From Komarekiella delphini-convector SJRDD-AB1 (GTDB lineage Bacteria > Cyanobacteriota > Cyanobacteriia > Cyanobacteriales > Nostocaceae), in the NCBI RefSeq assembly GCF_014831675.1, contig NZ_VJXY01000003.1, forward strand, positions 124,001-188,000: 64,000 bases of DNA. The letters are read 5' to 3'. A program made the position numbers and the translations under genes. Positions 37,799 through 46,860 of the stretch are shown here, piece after piece (the stretch's first letter is position 1; each line of letters begins with the position of its first letter). A model generated the notes under the pieces. The model saw only the letters and a list, made by a program, of their open reading frames with translations, did no database searches and was not told the DNA's origin.

Positions 37799-40315
37799 TT
37801 ATGAGCGCACTTCGACAACAGTAATCACTTTTTCATCGCGGTTGAGTTGGAGGATGCTTTCACCCTTAACATCTCTACCTAAGATCGGCACTGTTTCCAC
37901 GGGTATCCGCACTACTCGCTCTTTATTCGTTAGTAGTGCTACCTCACCGGAAGCGATCGCCATTACCATACCAGCTAAGTTATCAGTTTTGCTGGTAAAT
38001 TTTAGCCCTTGTGTGCCTAAATCACCACGATTAGCCCGTTTTAGCTGACTCGCAGGGATGCGCTTGGCGTATCCTTCTTGAGTAACCAGTAATAATTGAT
38101 CTTCCCCACCCACGGTTACACAGCCAACCATTTGCTCATTTTTCCGTAGCCGTAATGCTTGTAAACCCATTGCAGTCCGACCCATAATGGGCAACTGTTC
38201 ATCATTCACCGCGAACTTCAACAAGCGTCCACCGGAACTGGCTAAAATTAAATTTTCCTTTGTATTAGTGAATTGGGCAAATAACAATTCATCATCTTCT
38301 TTGAGCTTCAAAATTGTAATGCCGCGACGAGTCAAGTTAGTAAATTCCCCAAGAGATAGGCGCTTAATTCGTCCCTGTTTTGTTAGGAAAATCATCTGTT
38401 TAGTTTCAAGATTTTCCGGCAGCAAAAAGCGGTTGATCACTGCTTCTTGAGCACCTTGAGCAGTAGTACTAAGCATGGTGATCAATGGTCTTCCTCTGGG
38501 AGAACGTCCAGTTGTTAGGGGAATTTCTCCCACTTTGACAGGATAGACTTTGCCACCACTGGTTAGTATTAACAACTCTTTGTCTGTCTGGGTCAACTCG
38601 CTTTGGATAATAAAGTCATTATCGTGCAGACCGTTTTCTGCTTTCGGCTTTTTAGCTGACGGTGGAGTGCGGCGTACATACCCTCGTTGGGTAAACTCTA
38701 AAACTGCCTCTTCTGGAGGCTCTGCAAATTGGAGTTCCGGCTCCGCTTCGGCTCCTTTAGTAGTTTTTTGCCCTTCTGCTCCTCTGCTTTGCTCCTCTGC
38801 CCCTCTGCTCCTGTTCTCCTCTAATATTTTCGTACGCCGGGAATCGCTGTATTTGCGCTTGAGCGATCGCAAGTCTTTTTTCAGTACTTTGAGTAATTCT
38901 CGGCGATCGTTTAGTAATCGGCGCAACAACTCAATTTGCTCGCTGAGTTGCTCAAATTCTTGTTGCAAGTTTTGCTGTTCTAAACTTGTGAGGCGGCGCA
39001 ATGGCATAGCCAGAATTGCATCTCCTTGTACCTCACTCAAATCTAGTCGGCTACAAAGGTTAATTTTTGCCGTACTGCCGTCGGCAGCTTGCCGTAAAAT
39101 TTCAATTACCTGATCCAGGTGAGACAGCGCTTTCAGCAAACCTTCCACTACATGCAACCGACTTTCTGCTTTACCTAACTCGTAACTGTAGCGGCGGTTA
39201 AGCGTCTGCTCTCGGAAAATCAAAAACTCCTGCAACATTTGCCGCAAGCTTAACTGGCGTGGTTGTCCATTCACCAAAGCTAAGAGAATCGCCCCAAAAT
39301 TTATTTGCAAAGCGGTCTGGTGATACAAATGCTGGAGAACTTCTTGAGGATTGACATCGCGTTTGAGTTCAATTACTACCCGCATACCTTCGCGATCGCT
39401 TTCATCCCGGAGATCAGAAATTCCTTGCAAGCGTCCTTGATTTACCAAGTCCGCGACTTTCTCAATCCAGCCTGCTTTATTTACTTGATAAGGCAATTCT
39501 GTAATGATAATTGCTGTCCGCCGCTTGCTTCCCCTAGTGGCTGGAATTTCCTCCAAGTTGGCGACTCCCCGCAACACAATTCCACCTTTCCCTGTGGTAT
39601 ATGCCTCACGAATTCCCACCTCACTGATAATTTCTCCGCCAGTGGGAAAATCTGGCCCTGGAATTAGCTCGAACAACTTTTCATCTGACAAATCCGGCTG
39701 GTCAATTAAGGCAATTAAGCCATCGACTATTTCCCCCAAGTTGTGCGGTGGGATATTCGTTGCCATCCCTACAGCAATACCAGTGCAACCATTGAGCAAA
39801 AGGTATGGCAACTGAGCAGGTAAAACTGTCGGTTCTTGTTGGGAATTATCGAAGTTGCCAATAAATTCTACAGTTTCTTCCCCAATTTCCGCCAGCATTC
39901 CCTCATGGCTAATGGGTGAAAGGCGCGTCTCTGTATAGCGCATCGCCGCTGGTGGGTCATTATCGACACTGCCAAAGTTACCATGTCCTGCCAGCAAAGG
40001 ATAGCGGCTAGAAAATTCCTGCACTAGCCTGACTAAGGCATCATAAACTGCTTGGTCGCCGTGGGGGTGATACTTACCAAGCACATCTCCCACTACACGG
40101 GCACATTTCCGATATGGTCTATCTGGTGTCAAACCAAGTTCGTGCATCGCATACAAAATGCGGCGGTGAACTGGCTTTAAGCCATCACGTACGTCTGGTA
40201 ACGCCCGCCCAACAATCACACTCATGGCATATTCTAAGTAAGACCGTTGCATCTCGGTATGCAGGGCTGTTGTAATGACCTGTCCCGTAGGGAGAAGGTT
40301 TAACTGTTTTGCCAT
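37799..40315 (-). CDS. Type IIA topoisomerase subunit A (GyrA/ParC family) with a repeat-derived insertion
   Basis: An 838-residue DNA-cleaving subunit. It begins with a cyanobacterial leader, then [27 protein letters not shown]-type winged-helix sequence and [20 protein letters not shown] containing the catalytic Tyr. The C-terminal beta-propeller blades follow (for example [30 protein letters not shown]). It is closest to the second GyrA-like paralog of cyanobacteria, often called ParC, rather than the main GyrA; this is from memory. At about residues 500-530 a Gly/Ala/Glu/Gln/Arg-rich stretch ([20 protein letters not shown]) is encoded by the GGAGCAGAGGGG-type repeat. The frame is intact. 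Confidence 0.9.
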   Translation of the reverse strand: MAKQLNLLPTGQVITTALHTEMQRSYLEYAMSVIVGRALPDVRDGLKPVHRRILYAMHELGLTPDRPYRKCARVVGDVLGKYHPHGDQAVYDALVRLVQEFSSRYPLLAGHGNFGSVDNDPPAAMRYTETRLSPISHEGMLAEIGEETVEFIGNFDNSQQEPTVLPAQLPYLLLNGCTGIAVGMATNIPPHNLGEIVDGLIALIDQPDLSDEKLFELIPGPDFPTGGEIISEVGIREAYTTGKGGIVLRGVANLEEIPATRGSKRRTAIIITELPYQVNKAGWIEKVADLVNQGRLQGISDLRDESDREGMRVVIELKRDVNPQEVLQHLYHQTALQINFGAILLALVNGQPRQLSLRQMLQEFLIFREQTLNRRYSYELGKAESRLHVVEGLLKALSHLDQVIEILRQAADGSTAKINLCSRLDLSEVQGDAILAMPLRRLTSLEQQNLQQEFEQLSEQIELLRRLLNDRRELLKVLKKDLRSLKRKYSDSRRTKILEENRSRGAEEQSRGAEGQKTTKGAEAEPELQFAEPPEEAVLEFTQRGYVRRTPPSAKKPKAENGLHDNDFIIQSELTQTDKELLILTSGGKVYPVKVGEIPLTTGRSPRGRPLITMLSTTAQGAQEAVINRFLLPENLETKQMIFLTKQGRIKRLSLGEFTNLTRRGITILKLKEDDELLFAQFTNTKENLILASSGGRLLKFAVNDEQLPIMGRTAMGLQALRLRKNEQMVGCVTVGGEDQLLLVTQEGYAKRIPASQLKRANRGDLGTQGLKFTSKTDNLAGMVMAIASGEVALLTNKERVVRIPVETVPILGRDVKGESILQLNRDEKVITVVEVRS
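38750..38825 (-). repeat. G-rich repeat inside the topoisomerase coding region
   Basis: On the minus strand GAGCAGAGGGGCAGAGGAGC and similar units lie within the gene, the same low-complexity module as at 45064, 52965 and 63830. It falls between the coiled-coil of the cleavage core and the first C-terminal blade, an exposed linker. Confidence 0.7.
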
Positions 40316-40821
40316 GAGTTTTTTCCCTGAATTTTAACTACACAAAAACCGCTGCAACTGAACACTGTAGCAAACACAGCATAACGGATGAAATGAGATT
40401 CCTAAAACAATCTTGATAGTCAAATGATAAAAAGCAGTAGTATTATCCTTGATGACGGGGATGCAAATTCACTATTAAAAAGGAGGCAAATAAGTGTTTT
40501 GATCAAGTGGTAATCTGCTCTTGCTTAAAGATTGCACATAGTCAGTAACTAGGATAATTTCCATGATTGTGTTGTTTGATTTTGAAATAAATCGGAGCAG
40601 CAGTTTCCGAGAACTCTGTAGCTTGTCCTGCGGAACGCTACGCGAACCTGTAGGATGCGCCGACGGACGGTAATAGCTTTGCCAACCCCTGCCGTAGGAT
40701 GCCCAAAGGGCTGTAGGGCTAACAGAAGTTCGGTGATTTTCAGATAAGTCTGAGTATAGAAGCCTCTGCTTAGAACTTCGGAAATTCTTGAATCCCCCTC
40801 ACCTATATAAATAAAATTCTC
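40316..40821. other. Intergenic region with short repeats
   Basis: About 500 bases between divergent genes. A block near 40620-40710 (CCTGCGGAACGCTACGCGAA and GCCGTAGGATGCCCAAAG) is repeat-like and GC-rich. The rest shows no gene. Confidence 0.55.
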
Positions 40822-41226
40822 ATGAAAACCGTTTTGATTGTCGAAGACGATCTAATTAATGCTCGCGTTTTTTCCAAGATTTTGTCCAAGCGTGGTGGCT
40901 TGGATGTGAAACACACAGAAAATGTTGAAGAAGTAATAAAAATTGCCCAATCAGGAGAAGCCGACCTAATTTTGATGGATGTTTCTCTGTCCAGAAGTGT
41001 TTACCAGGGTAAGTCTGTAGATGGGATCAAGATTACACAAATGTTGAAATCCGATCCAAAAACAGCAAATTTACCTGTTATTTTGGTTACGGCGCACGCT
41101 ATGGAAGGCGATCGCGAGAACTTCCTCAAACAAAGCGGTGCTGATGGCTACATTTCTAAGCCAGTTGTTGACCATCAACAGTTTGTTGACCAAATCACCG
41201 CACTTCTACCCAAAGACGACCACTGA
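40822..41226 (+). CDS. Single-domain response regulator (CheY/DivK-like)
   Basis: A 134-residue receiver domain without an output domain. VLIVEDDLINARVFSKIL gives the acidic pair, Asp53 in LILMDVSLSR is the expected phosphorylation site, LVTAHAMEGDRENF has the switch Thr, and GADGYISKPV has the conserved Lys. A six- to eight-residue insert (SRSVYQGKSV) after the Asp is typical of the DivK-like cyanobacterial type. It probably relays phosphate between kinases. No partner kinase is adjacent. Confidence 0.9.
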   Translation: MKTVLIVEDDLINARVFSKILSKRGGLDVKHTENVEEVIKIAQSGEADLILMDVSLSRSVYQGKSVDGIKITQMLKSDPKTANLPVILVTAHAMEGDRENFLKQSGADGYISKPVVDHQQFVDQITALLPKDDH

Positions 41227-41443
41227 GAATTAACGACTTATTTCAGGAATAATCCCCCTGTAAATCTTTTAGGTGACTATTTCCTCTCTTTATCAGTATA
41301 TATGTACTATGAAAAGGTGGTATTAGGCAAGTATTAATAGAAAAGTTGTGAGTACCGAAGATTTGGGCGGTGGAAGCCGCTCAAACTTCTGACTGAGTTA
41401 TGAGTTGAAATGTTTAACTCATAACTCCTGACTTGTATCTCTC

Positions 41444-42349
41444 CTATTGAGTAGGCTGAAGCCTTGGGGTTGATGAGTTTTCCCGTTGCTGTAAGGCTGC
41501 TTGAATACGGGGTAATTCTAGAAATTTTTTCGTATCAGAAAGTAGACGTTGACCCCAGAGATTTTCTTTAAGAAAATCTAAATTAGCATAGCGCTGATCT
41601 ATACGCAGTGCAGCTTCTCCTAAAGTTAGTCCTTGTTGGCGTAAGCGTAGCTCGCCGGAGGCATCGCCTTTAGTATACAGTGCCACTGCCAATGCCAATA
41701 AAGGTTCTGCGGCTTGCTTATCAAGCGTAACAGCAGATTGCCATTGCTTAATCGCTGCTTGGGTATCGCCTTGCTCGTAATTGATTAAACCAATGTTGTT
41801 AATTGCCGGCCAGAATTTTTTATCTTGTGAGACGGCTTTATTATACTGAGTGATCGCATCAGGCAATCGACCCAACAAATAGTAAGCATTACCTAAATCA
41901 AATAACCCTTCTGGATCGTTGGGTTTTAACTTCAAACCCGCTTGGTAATTATCAACCGCCGCCTGGTAATTTTTCTGTTGAAAACTAACTGAACCTAAAG
42001 CAAACAGAATGTCAGGATTTTTGGGGTTGAGAGATTGTGCCTTTTTCAGAGTTGCGATCGCACTATCAAACTCTTTGGTTTGCAATTGCAATCCACCTAA
42101 CAGCAACCATACTTTATCATTCTTAGGAGCCAATTGAGTGGCCAGCCGTGCTCGCGGCATAGCTAACTCAACCTGTTGAAACTGAGCCAGTTGAGCCGCC
42201 TCCTGGGCTAGACTCAACCCCTGCTTCTCCAACTTCGCTGCATCAAGTTGCAGTGTATGAGGGATGAGTGCCTGTGCGTGAGCTGCTCTTGGCATACTCC
42301 ACAAACTACAGACAACCAGAAGAGAAATCAAACTAACATGTTTGGGCAC
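41444..42349 (-). CDS. Exported TPR-repeat protein
   Basis: From GTG 42349, with AGAGGCGG upstream, the protein is about 301 residues starting MPKHVSLISLLVVCSLWSMP, a signal peptide ending AAHAQ. At least five TPR units follow, for example DKVWLLLGGLQLQTKEFDSA, DILFALGSVSFQQKNYQAAV, EGLFDLGNAYYLLGRLPDAI and PAINNIGLINYEQGDTQAAI. It likely acts as a periplasmic or membrane-facing scaffold. A TTG at 42370 would give seven more residues. The protein is well formed, but its partner is unknown. Confidence 0.85.
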   Translation of the reverse strand: MPKHVSLISLLVVCSLWSMPRAAHAQALIPHTLQLDAAKLEKQGLSLAQEAAQLAQFQQVELAMPRARLATQLAPKNDKVWLLLGGLQLQTKEFDSAIATLKKAQSLNPKNPDILFALGSVSFQQKNYQAAVDNYQAGLKLKPNDPEGLFDLGNAYYLLGRLPDAITQYNKAVSQDKKFWPAINNIGLINYEQGDTQAAIKQWQSAVTLDKQAAEPLLALAVALYTKGDASGELRLRQQGLTLGEAALRIDQRYANLDFLKENLWGQRLLSDTKKFLELPRIQAALQQRENSSTPRLQPTQ

Positions 42350-42475
42350 ACTACCGCCTCTTAGCCACAAATCAAAGAATCTTTCAGTTAGCTTAAACGA
42401 TCTCCGCTGTTGACGGCATCAAAATTTTATAACTTCTGGAGGAAAAGCCCACTATTTTGAGACTGGCTTGCTGAG

Positions 42476-42506
42476 TGCTGAAGCGCGGATAGCTATGGTT
42501 TAGCCC
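42476..42506 (+). repeat. 31-base dispersed repeat, copy 2
   Basis: Same block as 30474-30504 with one base changed (GCGGGTAG becomes GCGGATAG). It is followed directly by the palindrome at 42514. Confidence 0.85.
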
Positions 42507-42513
42507 GTGCTGA

Positions 42514-42541
42514 GTAGAGACGCGATTAATCGCGTCTCTAC
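42514..42541. repeat. Perfect 28-base palindrome
   Basis: GTAGAGACGCGATT at 42514-42527 is followed immediately by its exact reverse complement, with no spacer. A shorter copy of the same palindrome is at 53892-53911. This is a known-looking dispersed element of cyanobacteria. Confidence 0.9.
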
Positions 42542-42798
42542 AGGAGTTATGTGTTTTGTACTTTTATGGGGAAGCAAGCTATGCATAGCATCTTTGTTGG
42601 GATACCCGATTAATACTTCTAAAACCTATTTTTAGATAGATTTGTCTGAATTATTTTGGCAATATGCTTTAGCTAAATTTTGATTTTTTTGCTTATAAAA
42701 CTGAGTAGAGCGATCGCATTAACTAATCATCATCAAGTTAATCAAAGATTGCAAAACACAACGTAGATTATTCTGTGAATATCGCTTGAGGAAAATTG

Positions 42799-42847
42799 GT
42801 GACTTTGGTCATATACAAGTTGGTAAGTACTAGTGACTTTGGTCATA
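42799..42847 (+). promoter_or_regulatory. Two direct repeats, each a TGAC-N4-GTCA dyad
   Basis: GTGACTTTGGTCATA occurs at 42799-42813 and again at 42833-42847, exactly 34 bases apart. Each contains the inverted halves TGAC and GTCA around TTTG. They lie about 130-180 bases before the ATG of the next gene, as an operator for a dimeric regulator would. Confidence 0.5.
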
Positions 42848-42975
42848 CATAGGTTTTGACTTTTTAATAGATAATTATATTGTATGAATTTATACGAGGA
42901 GTCTATTAAATAGGAAGATTACTTAATCAAAACTTCAGCATAATAAAACTTTAGTGCAAATAAGGAGTCAATTCT

Positions 42976-43401
42976 ATGTTGAAACGAAACCGTGCATCCT
43001 TAGTCTTAGCTGCTGCCTTAATCATTGTTCCAACTATCTTGTCTATGCCTGCAAATGCTCAGACAAAAGTCTACGTTGTTGGTGAACGCGAGCAAAATTG
43101 GGATCGCGACGGCAGACGCAACTATAGGAATCGAACTCCTATAAACAGACGTGATTGGAACCGCAACAATGAACCCAGTTCAAGAATAGTTAGGCTTCGC
43201 AATGGTGACATCAGATATCCCAATGGGCAAATTGTTCCTGCAAGAAGGATAGTCAGACTGCGTAATCAAGGTTACTACAGACTTCCTAATGGGGATATTC
43301 TTCTTCCTACTCAGGAAATTGTTCCTGCAAGGAGATTAGTTAGAGTGCGTGATGGTCACTTTAGACTTCCTAATGGGGTGGTAGTTCAAATAAACCTTTA
43401 A
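42976..43401 (+). CDS. Exported protein with three Arg-rich repeats, function unknown
   Basis: A 141-residue protein with a signal peptide (residues 1-28, ending ANAQ). The region 35-65 is Asn/Arg-rich. The C-terminal half is three similar units: RIVRLRNGDIRYPNGQIVPA, RIVRLRNQGYYRLPNGDILL and RLVRVRDGHFRLPNGVVV, about 25 residues each, like short beta-strand repeats. I do not recognise the family. A good Shine-Dalgarno (AAGGAG) precedes the ATG, and two operator-like dyads lie upstream, so it is probably a regulated envelope protein. It precedes the efflux genes but lies 99 bases upstream. Confidence 0.75.
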   Translation: MLKRNRASLVLAAALIIVPTILSMPANAQTKVYVVGEREQNWDRDGRRNYRNRTPINRRDWNRNNEPSSRIVRLRNGDIRYPNGQIVPARRIVRLRNQGYYRLPNGDILLPTQEIVPARRLVRVRDGHFRLPNGVVVQINL

Positions 43402-43500
43402 GACATTAAAAACTGAAAAAAATAACAAGTATAAGGCTGCCAGTTTATAGTTCTAGCTGTTATGAACAAACTTGGTAGCCGTTCCTTCTAGACTAAAAAT

Positions 43501-45063
43501 ATGGATATGAAAATTGATACATCACCTGCTGTAGATTCATCGCCTTTGATTCCACAAGTGAAAAAAGGCAAAAAGAATCGTTGGTTGTCTTGGCTAATCG
43601 CTCTTTGCCTTTTGGGTGGAATTGGCTATGCAGTTTATTACCAGATAGCTGTGCTTCCCCGCCAAGAAGCCAGACGCCGGGTACTGACACAGCCTGTAGA
43701 AAGGCAGAGCTTAACAATCACGGTTTCAGCAAACGGAACAGTGAAGCCTGAGCGGTCAATTAACCTCAGCCCGAAAAATTCAGGCATCCTGAAAACACTT
43801 TTAGTTAAGGAAGGAGATACCGTCAAACAAGGACAGATTGTCGCTTACATGGATGATTCCAATCTGCGAGGACAACTCACCTCTGCTCAAGGTCAATTGG
43901 CACAAGCCCAGGCGAATTTGCAAAAAGCACAAGCAGGCAATCGCCCTCAAGATATTGCCCAATCACAGGCACAACTGGACGAAGCCCAGGCAAATCTGCA
44001 AAAGGTACAAGCAGGTAATCGTTCTCAAGATATTGCCCAAGCCCAGGCTCGCTTACAAAGCGCTCAAGCTACCCTTCGTAAAACCGAAGATGATTTCCGT
44101 CGCAATCAGCAACTTTATAATGCCGGAGGAATTTCCCTTCAGACTCTCAATCAAACCCGTGCAGATCGTGATAGTGCTCAAGCCCAGGTAAATGAAGCAC
44201 AGCAAGCACTGGCTTTGCAAAAAGCCGGGTCACGTCCAGAAGATATTGGGCAAGCACGAGCTGTGGTAAACCAGAGACAGCAAGCTTTGGCACTCCTAAA
44301 AGCCGGAACGCGCCAAGAAGATATTGATGCCGCACGTGCTCAAGTAACTTCTGCCCGCGGCTCACTGCAAAATATCCAATCCCAAATCAATGACACAATT
44401 ATTCGCGCACCCTTTGAGGGTGTGGTGACAAAGAAGTATGCTGATCCAGGCGCTTTCGTGACTCCCACGACTGCTAGTAGTGACGTATCTTCTGCCACTT
44501 CTTCTTCAATCTTGTCTCTAGCTTCGACAAATGAAGTTGTAGCCAACTTAGCCGAAACAAATATTTCTAAAATCAGCCTTGGTCAAAAAGTCAAGATTAA
44601 AGCGGATGCCTATCCAGGAAAAATCTTTGAAGGTAAAGTCAGCCAAATTGCTGCCCAATCTGTAGTAGAGCAAAACGTTACCAGTTTTGAAATTAGAGTA
44701 TCACTTTCAGATCCACAAAGGATATTGCGGTCTGGAATGAATGTAGCAGCAGATTTTCAAGTCGGTCAATCGGAAAATGTCCTAGTAGTGCCAACAGCCT
44801 CAGTGGTGCGCCAAGAAAATGCCACAGGTGTATTTGTGGCAGGACAGAATAACAGACCTGTATTCACTCGCATTGAAACTGGTGTTACCGCGAATAACTT
44901 TACTGAAGTTAAATCTGGATTGCAAGGAAACGAAAGAGTGTTGCTCAGCTTTCCACCAGGGTCACGACCACAATCAACACCACGAGGAGGGGTTTTTCCT
45001 GGTTTAGGAGGAGGTGGCCGTTCATCAGGTGGTGGTCGTTCTCAACGTGGTGGTTCTCCGTAA
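43501..45063 (+). CDS. Periplasmic adaptor of a MacA/HlyD-type efflux system
   Basis: A 520-residue membrane-fusion protein. A membrane helix lies at about residues 29-48. The biotinyl-lipoyl-like start is NLSPKNSGILKTLLVKEGDT, then a long coiled-coil hairpin from about 120 to 300 with repeats such as AQANLQKAQAGNRPQDIAQ and AQANLQKVQAGNRSQDIAQ. The second half includes DTIIRAPFEGVVTKKYADPG and beta-barrel segments. The C terminus is a Gly/Ser/Arg-rich tail (GLGGGGRSSGGGRSQRGG). It links the inner-membrane ABC permease to TolC. It is the first gene of an adaptor-permease-ATPase-TolC set. Confidence 0.9.
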   Translation: MDMKIDTSPAVDSSPLIPQVKKGKKNRWLSWLIALCLLGGIGYAVYYQIAVLPRQEARRRVLTQPVERQSLTITVSANGTVKPERSINLSPKNSGILKTLLVKEGDTVKQGQIVAYMDDSNLRGQLTSAQGQLAQAQANLQKAQAGNRPQDIAQSQAQLDEAQANLQKVQAGNRSQDIAQAQARLQSAQATLRKTEDDFRRNQQLYNAGGISLQTLNQTRADRDSAQAQVNEAQQALALQKAGSRPEDIGQARAVVNQRQQALALLKAGTRQEDIDAARAQVTSARGSLQNIQSQINDTIIRAPFEGVVTKKYADPGAFVTPTTASSDVSSATSSSILSLASTNEVVANLAETNISKISLGQKVKIKADAYPGKIFEGKVSQIAAQSVVEQNVTSFEIRVSLSDPQRILRSGMNVAADFQVGQSENVLVVPTASVVRQENATGVFVAGQNNRPVFTRIETGVTANNFTEVKSGLQGNERVLLSFPPGSRPQSTPRGGVFPGLGGGGRSSGGGRSQRGGSP

Positions 45064-45131
45064 GGGGGAGCAGGGGGAGCAGGGGGAGCAGGGGGGCAGA
45101 GGAGAGAATAATTAATGACAAATGACAAATG
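45064..45131 (+). repeat. Composite G-rich repeat after the adaptor gene
   Basis: GGGGGAGCA units are followed by GAGAGAATAATTAATGAC and AAATGACAAATGAC. The same G-rich block plus AATAATTAATGACAAATGAC tail occurs at 52965-53093 and 63830-63948. It sits between the adaptor and permease genes. Confidence 0.8.
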
Positions 45132-45216
45132 ACTCCTATCTTCTCTCAATACTCTGCGACGCTTGTACTTTGCTAACGCCGCGATTAGTTAAAGTTATTT
45201 TTTTAATACAACAAAT

Positions 45217-46488
45217 ATGTTTAAGGGCTTTTACAAAGTTAAAAATACCCGCACAGTGCCGTTGCTGGAAATATTGACAATGGCAGCAGAGACTTTGTGG
45301 AGTAACAAATTACGCACAGGATTAACTATGCTGGGTGTGATTATTGGGATTTCCTCAGTCATTGCCATTACCTCTGTCGGTCAGGGTGTGCAAAAGGGAG
45401 TTGAGCAACAAATACAAGCTTTGGGGACAGATGTGTTGCAAATTTTGGCTGGTGCGGCCAGAAGTGGAAATGTCCGCCAAGGGATAGGTTCTAGCAGTAC
45501 CTTAACTTGGGAGGATGCGAAAGCGATCGCCACACAAGCGCCATCTGCTCAGCTGGTTTCTGCTTATCTCCAACGCAGCGCCCAAGTTGTTTATGCAGGA
45601 CAAAACACATCAACAATCATTTATGGCACAGATTTGAATTACCCAGAAGTGAGAAATACTCACCCTCAACAGGGAAGATTTTTTACTCAAGAAGAACTAG
45701 ATACTGCCGCACAGTTTGCCATTCTTGGCCCTACAGTCCAAAGCACACTTTTTGGACAGGGTGGTAATGTCATCGGCGAGAAAATTCGGATTCAGGGAGA
45801 AGCTTACGAAGTGATTGGGGTGATGGAACCTAAAGGTTCTCAGGGCCCGATGGATCGGGATGATCAAATCTTTATTCCTCTAACTAGTATGTCGAAGAGA
45901 CTGGTTGGTAATAATGCTCTGGTGGGCGTTTCTGTAACTGGTATTTTAGTCAAAAGTGCCAATCAAGAACAGTTAGAAGCTGCTCAGTTTCAAGTCACCA
46001 ATCTCTTACGCCTGCGTCACAACATTTATCCACCACAAGCTGATGATTTTCGCCTGACTAACCAAGCAGATATTGTTAGCACTTTTACTAATGTTGTGGG
46101 TTTATTTACAGTCATGGTAGTAGCGATCGCTGGTATCTCTCTAGTCGTCGGCGGTATTGGGATTGCCAATATCATGCTGGTTTCCGTTGTGGAACGGACG
46201 CGGGAAATCGGCATTCGCAAAGCAGTAGGAGCTACCAATTCAGCAATTCTCAACCAATTTTTAGCTGAAGCGATCGTAATTTCAATTGCTGGAGGAGGAA
46301 TTGGTATGGGAAGTGGCATTTTAATTGCTTTTGCTGCTGCAACTATTTTCAAATTTCCGTTTGTTATTTCTTTGTGGTCAGTCATTGTCGGATTTGGACT
46401 CTCGTTGACTGTTGGCTTAATTGCTGGGGTAATTCCAGCACGGAACGCCGCCAAATTAGACCCCATTACCGCTTTACGCAGCGATTAA
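45217..46488 (+). CDS. ABC-transporter permease of MacB type (FtsX-like fold)
   Basis: A 423-residue membrane protein. One membrane helix near residues 30-50 (GLTMLGVIIGISSVIAITSV) is followed by a large periplasmic MacB_PCD domain (LGTDVLQILAGAARSG to the FFTQEELDTAAQFAILGP region). The C-terminal half has three helices (IAGISLVVGGIGIANIMLVS; IGIRKAVGATNSAILNQFL; GFGLSLTVGLIAGVIPARNA). This is the FtsX/MacB fold used for peptide, siderophore or lipid export. The ATPase is a separate polypeptide here, encoded after a 372-base gap. Confidence 0.92.
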   Translation: MFKGFYKVKNTRTVPLLEILTMAAETLWSNKLRTGLTMLGVIIGISSVIAITSVGQGVQKGVEQQIQALGTDVLQILAGAARSGNVRQGIGSSSTLTWEDAKAIATQAPSAQLVSAYLQRSAQVVYAGQNTSTIIYGTDLNYPEVRNTHPQQGRFFTQEELDTAAQFAILGPTVQSTLFGQGGNVIGEKIRIQGEAYEVIGVMEPKGSQGPMDRDDQIFIPLTSMSKRLVGNNALVGVSVTGILVKSANQEQLEAAQFQVTNLLRLRHNIYPPQADDFRLTNQADIVSTFTNVVGLFTVMVVAIAGISLVVGGIGIANIMLVSVVERTREIGIRKAVGATNSAILNQFLAEAIVISIAGGGIGMGSGILIAFAAATIFKFPFVISLWSVIVGFGLSLTVGLIAGVIPARNAAKLDPITALRSD

Positions 46489-46860
46489 GCTTAGCAGTAC
46501 TGAGTAATAAACCTCTAACATGAATATCTAAAAATAAAAATTTTAAAGTTCACGCAGAGGCGCAGCGAAAAGTCGGAGCGCCGACTTCCGGCGATGGTCT
46601 GTTCACTGCTGAGAGGCGCAAAGCCTTGCGCCTCTCCCTTGTGTCCAGAGGATACAAGGCAACCGTTCTTTTAGAACGGTTGGGCAGTAAGACCCGCATA
46701 GCGTTCTGAACTTTTCAAGACAGAGACGCAGAGAGTAACAAGAAATTTGCGTTGCTGAATCAAAGTATAAAATTCAAAAATTCAGTTTCTCAAACTCTTT
46801 TTCTCTGTGCCTCCGCGGCTCTGCGTGACATAAATACATAGTCTCAATCAGCACTCAATT
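46489..46860. other. Permease-ATPase gap with structured repeats
   Basis: The gap holds the four-hairpin cluster at 46570-46681, flanked on both sides by CGCAGAGGCGCAGCG/ACGCAGAGAGTAAC-type repeats. No open frame is present. The right part leads to the ATPase. Confidence 0.65.
46570..46681 (+). repeat. Cluster of four consecutive hairpins
   Basis: Four stems follow each other. AAGTCGG/CCGACTT is at 46570-46587. GAGAGGCGCAA/TTGCGCCTCTC is at 46611-46636 (11 bp, 4-base loop). CCTTGTGTCC/GGATACAAGG is at 46637-46659 (one wobble, 3-base loop). AACCGTTCT/AGAACGGTT is at 46661-46681 (3-base loop). It resembles a palindromic mobile repeat or a structured RNA. Confidence 0.85.

Larger units (their letters stand above)
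42350..42975. other. Intergenic region with several repeats and a dyad pair
   Basis: About 625 bases. It holds the 31-base repeat at 42476-42506, the 28-base palindrome at 42514-42541 and two TGAC-N4-GTCA dyads at 42799-42847. The dyads are the best candidates for regulation of the following gene. Confidence 0.6.
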
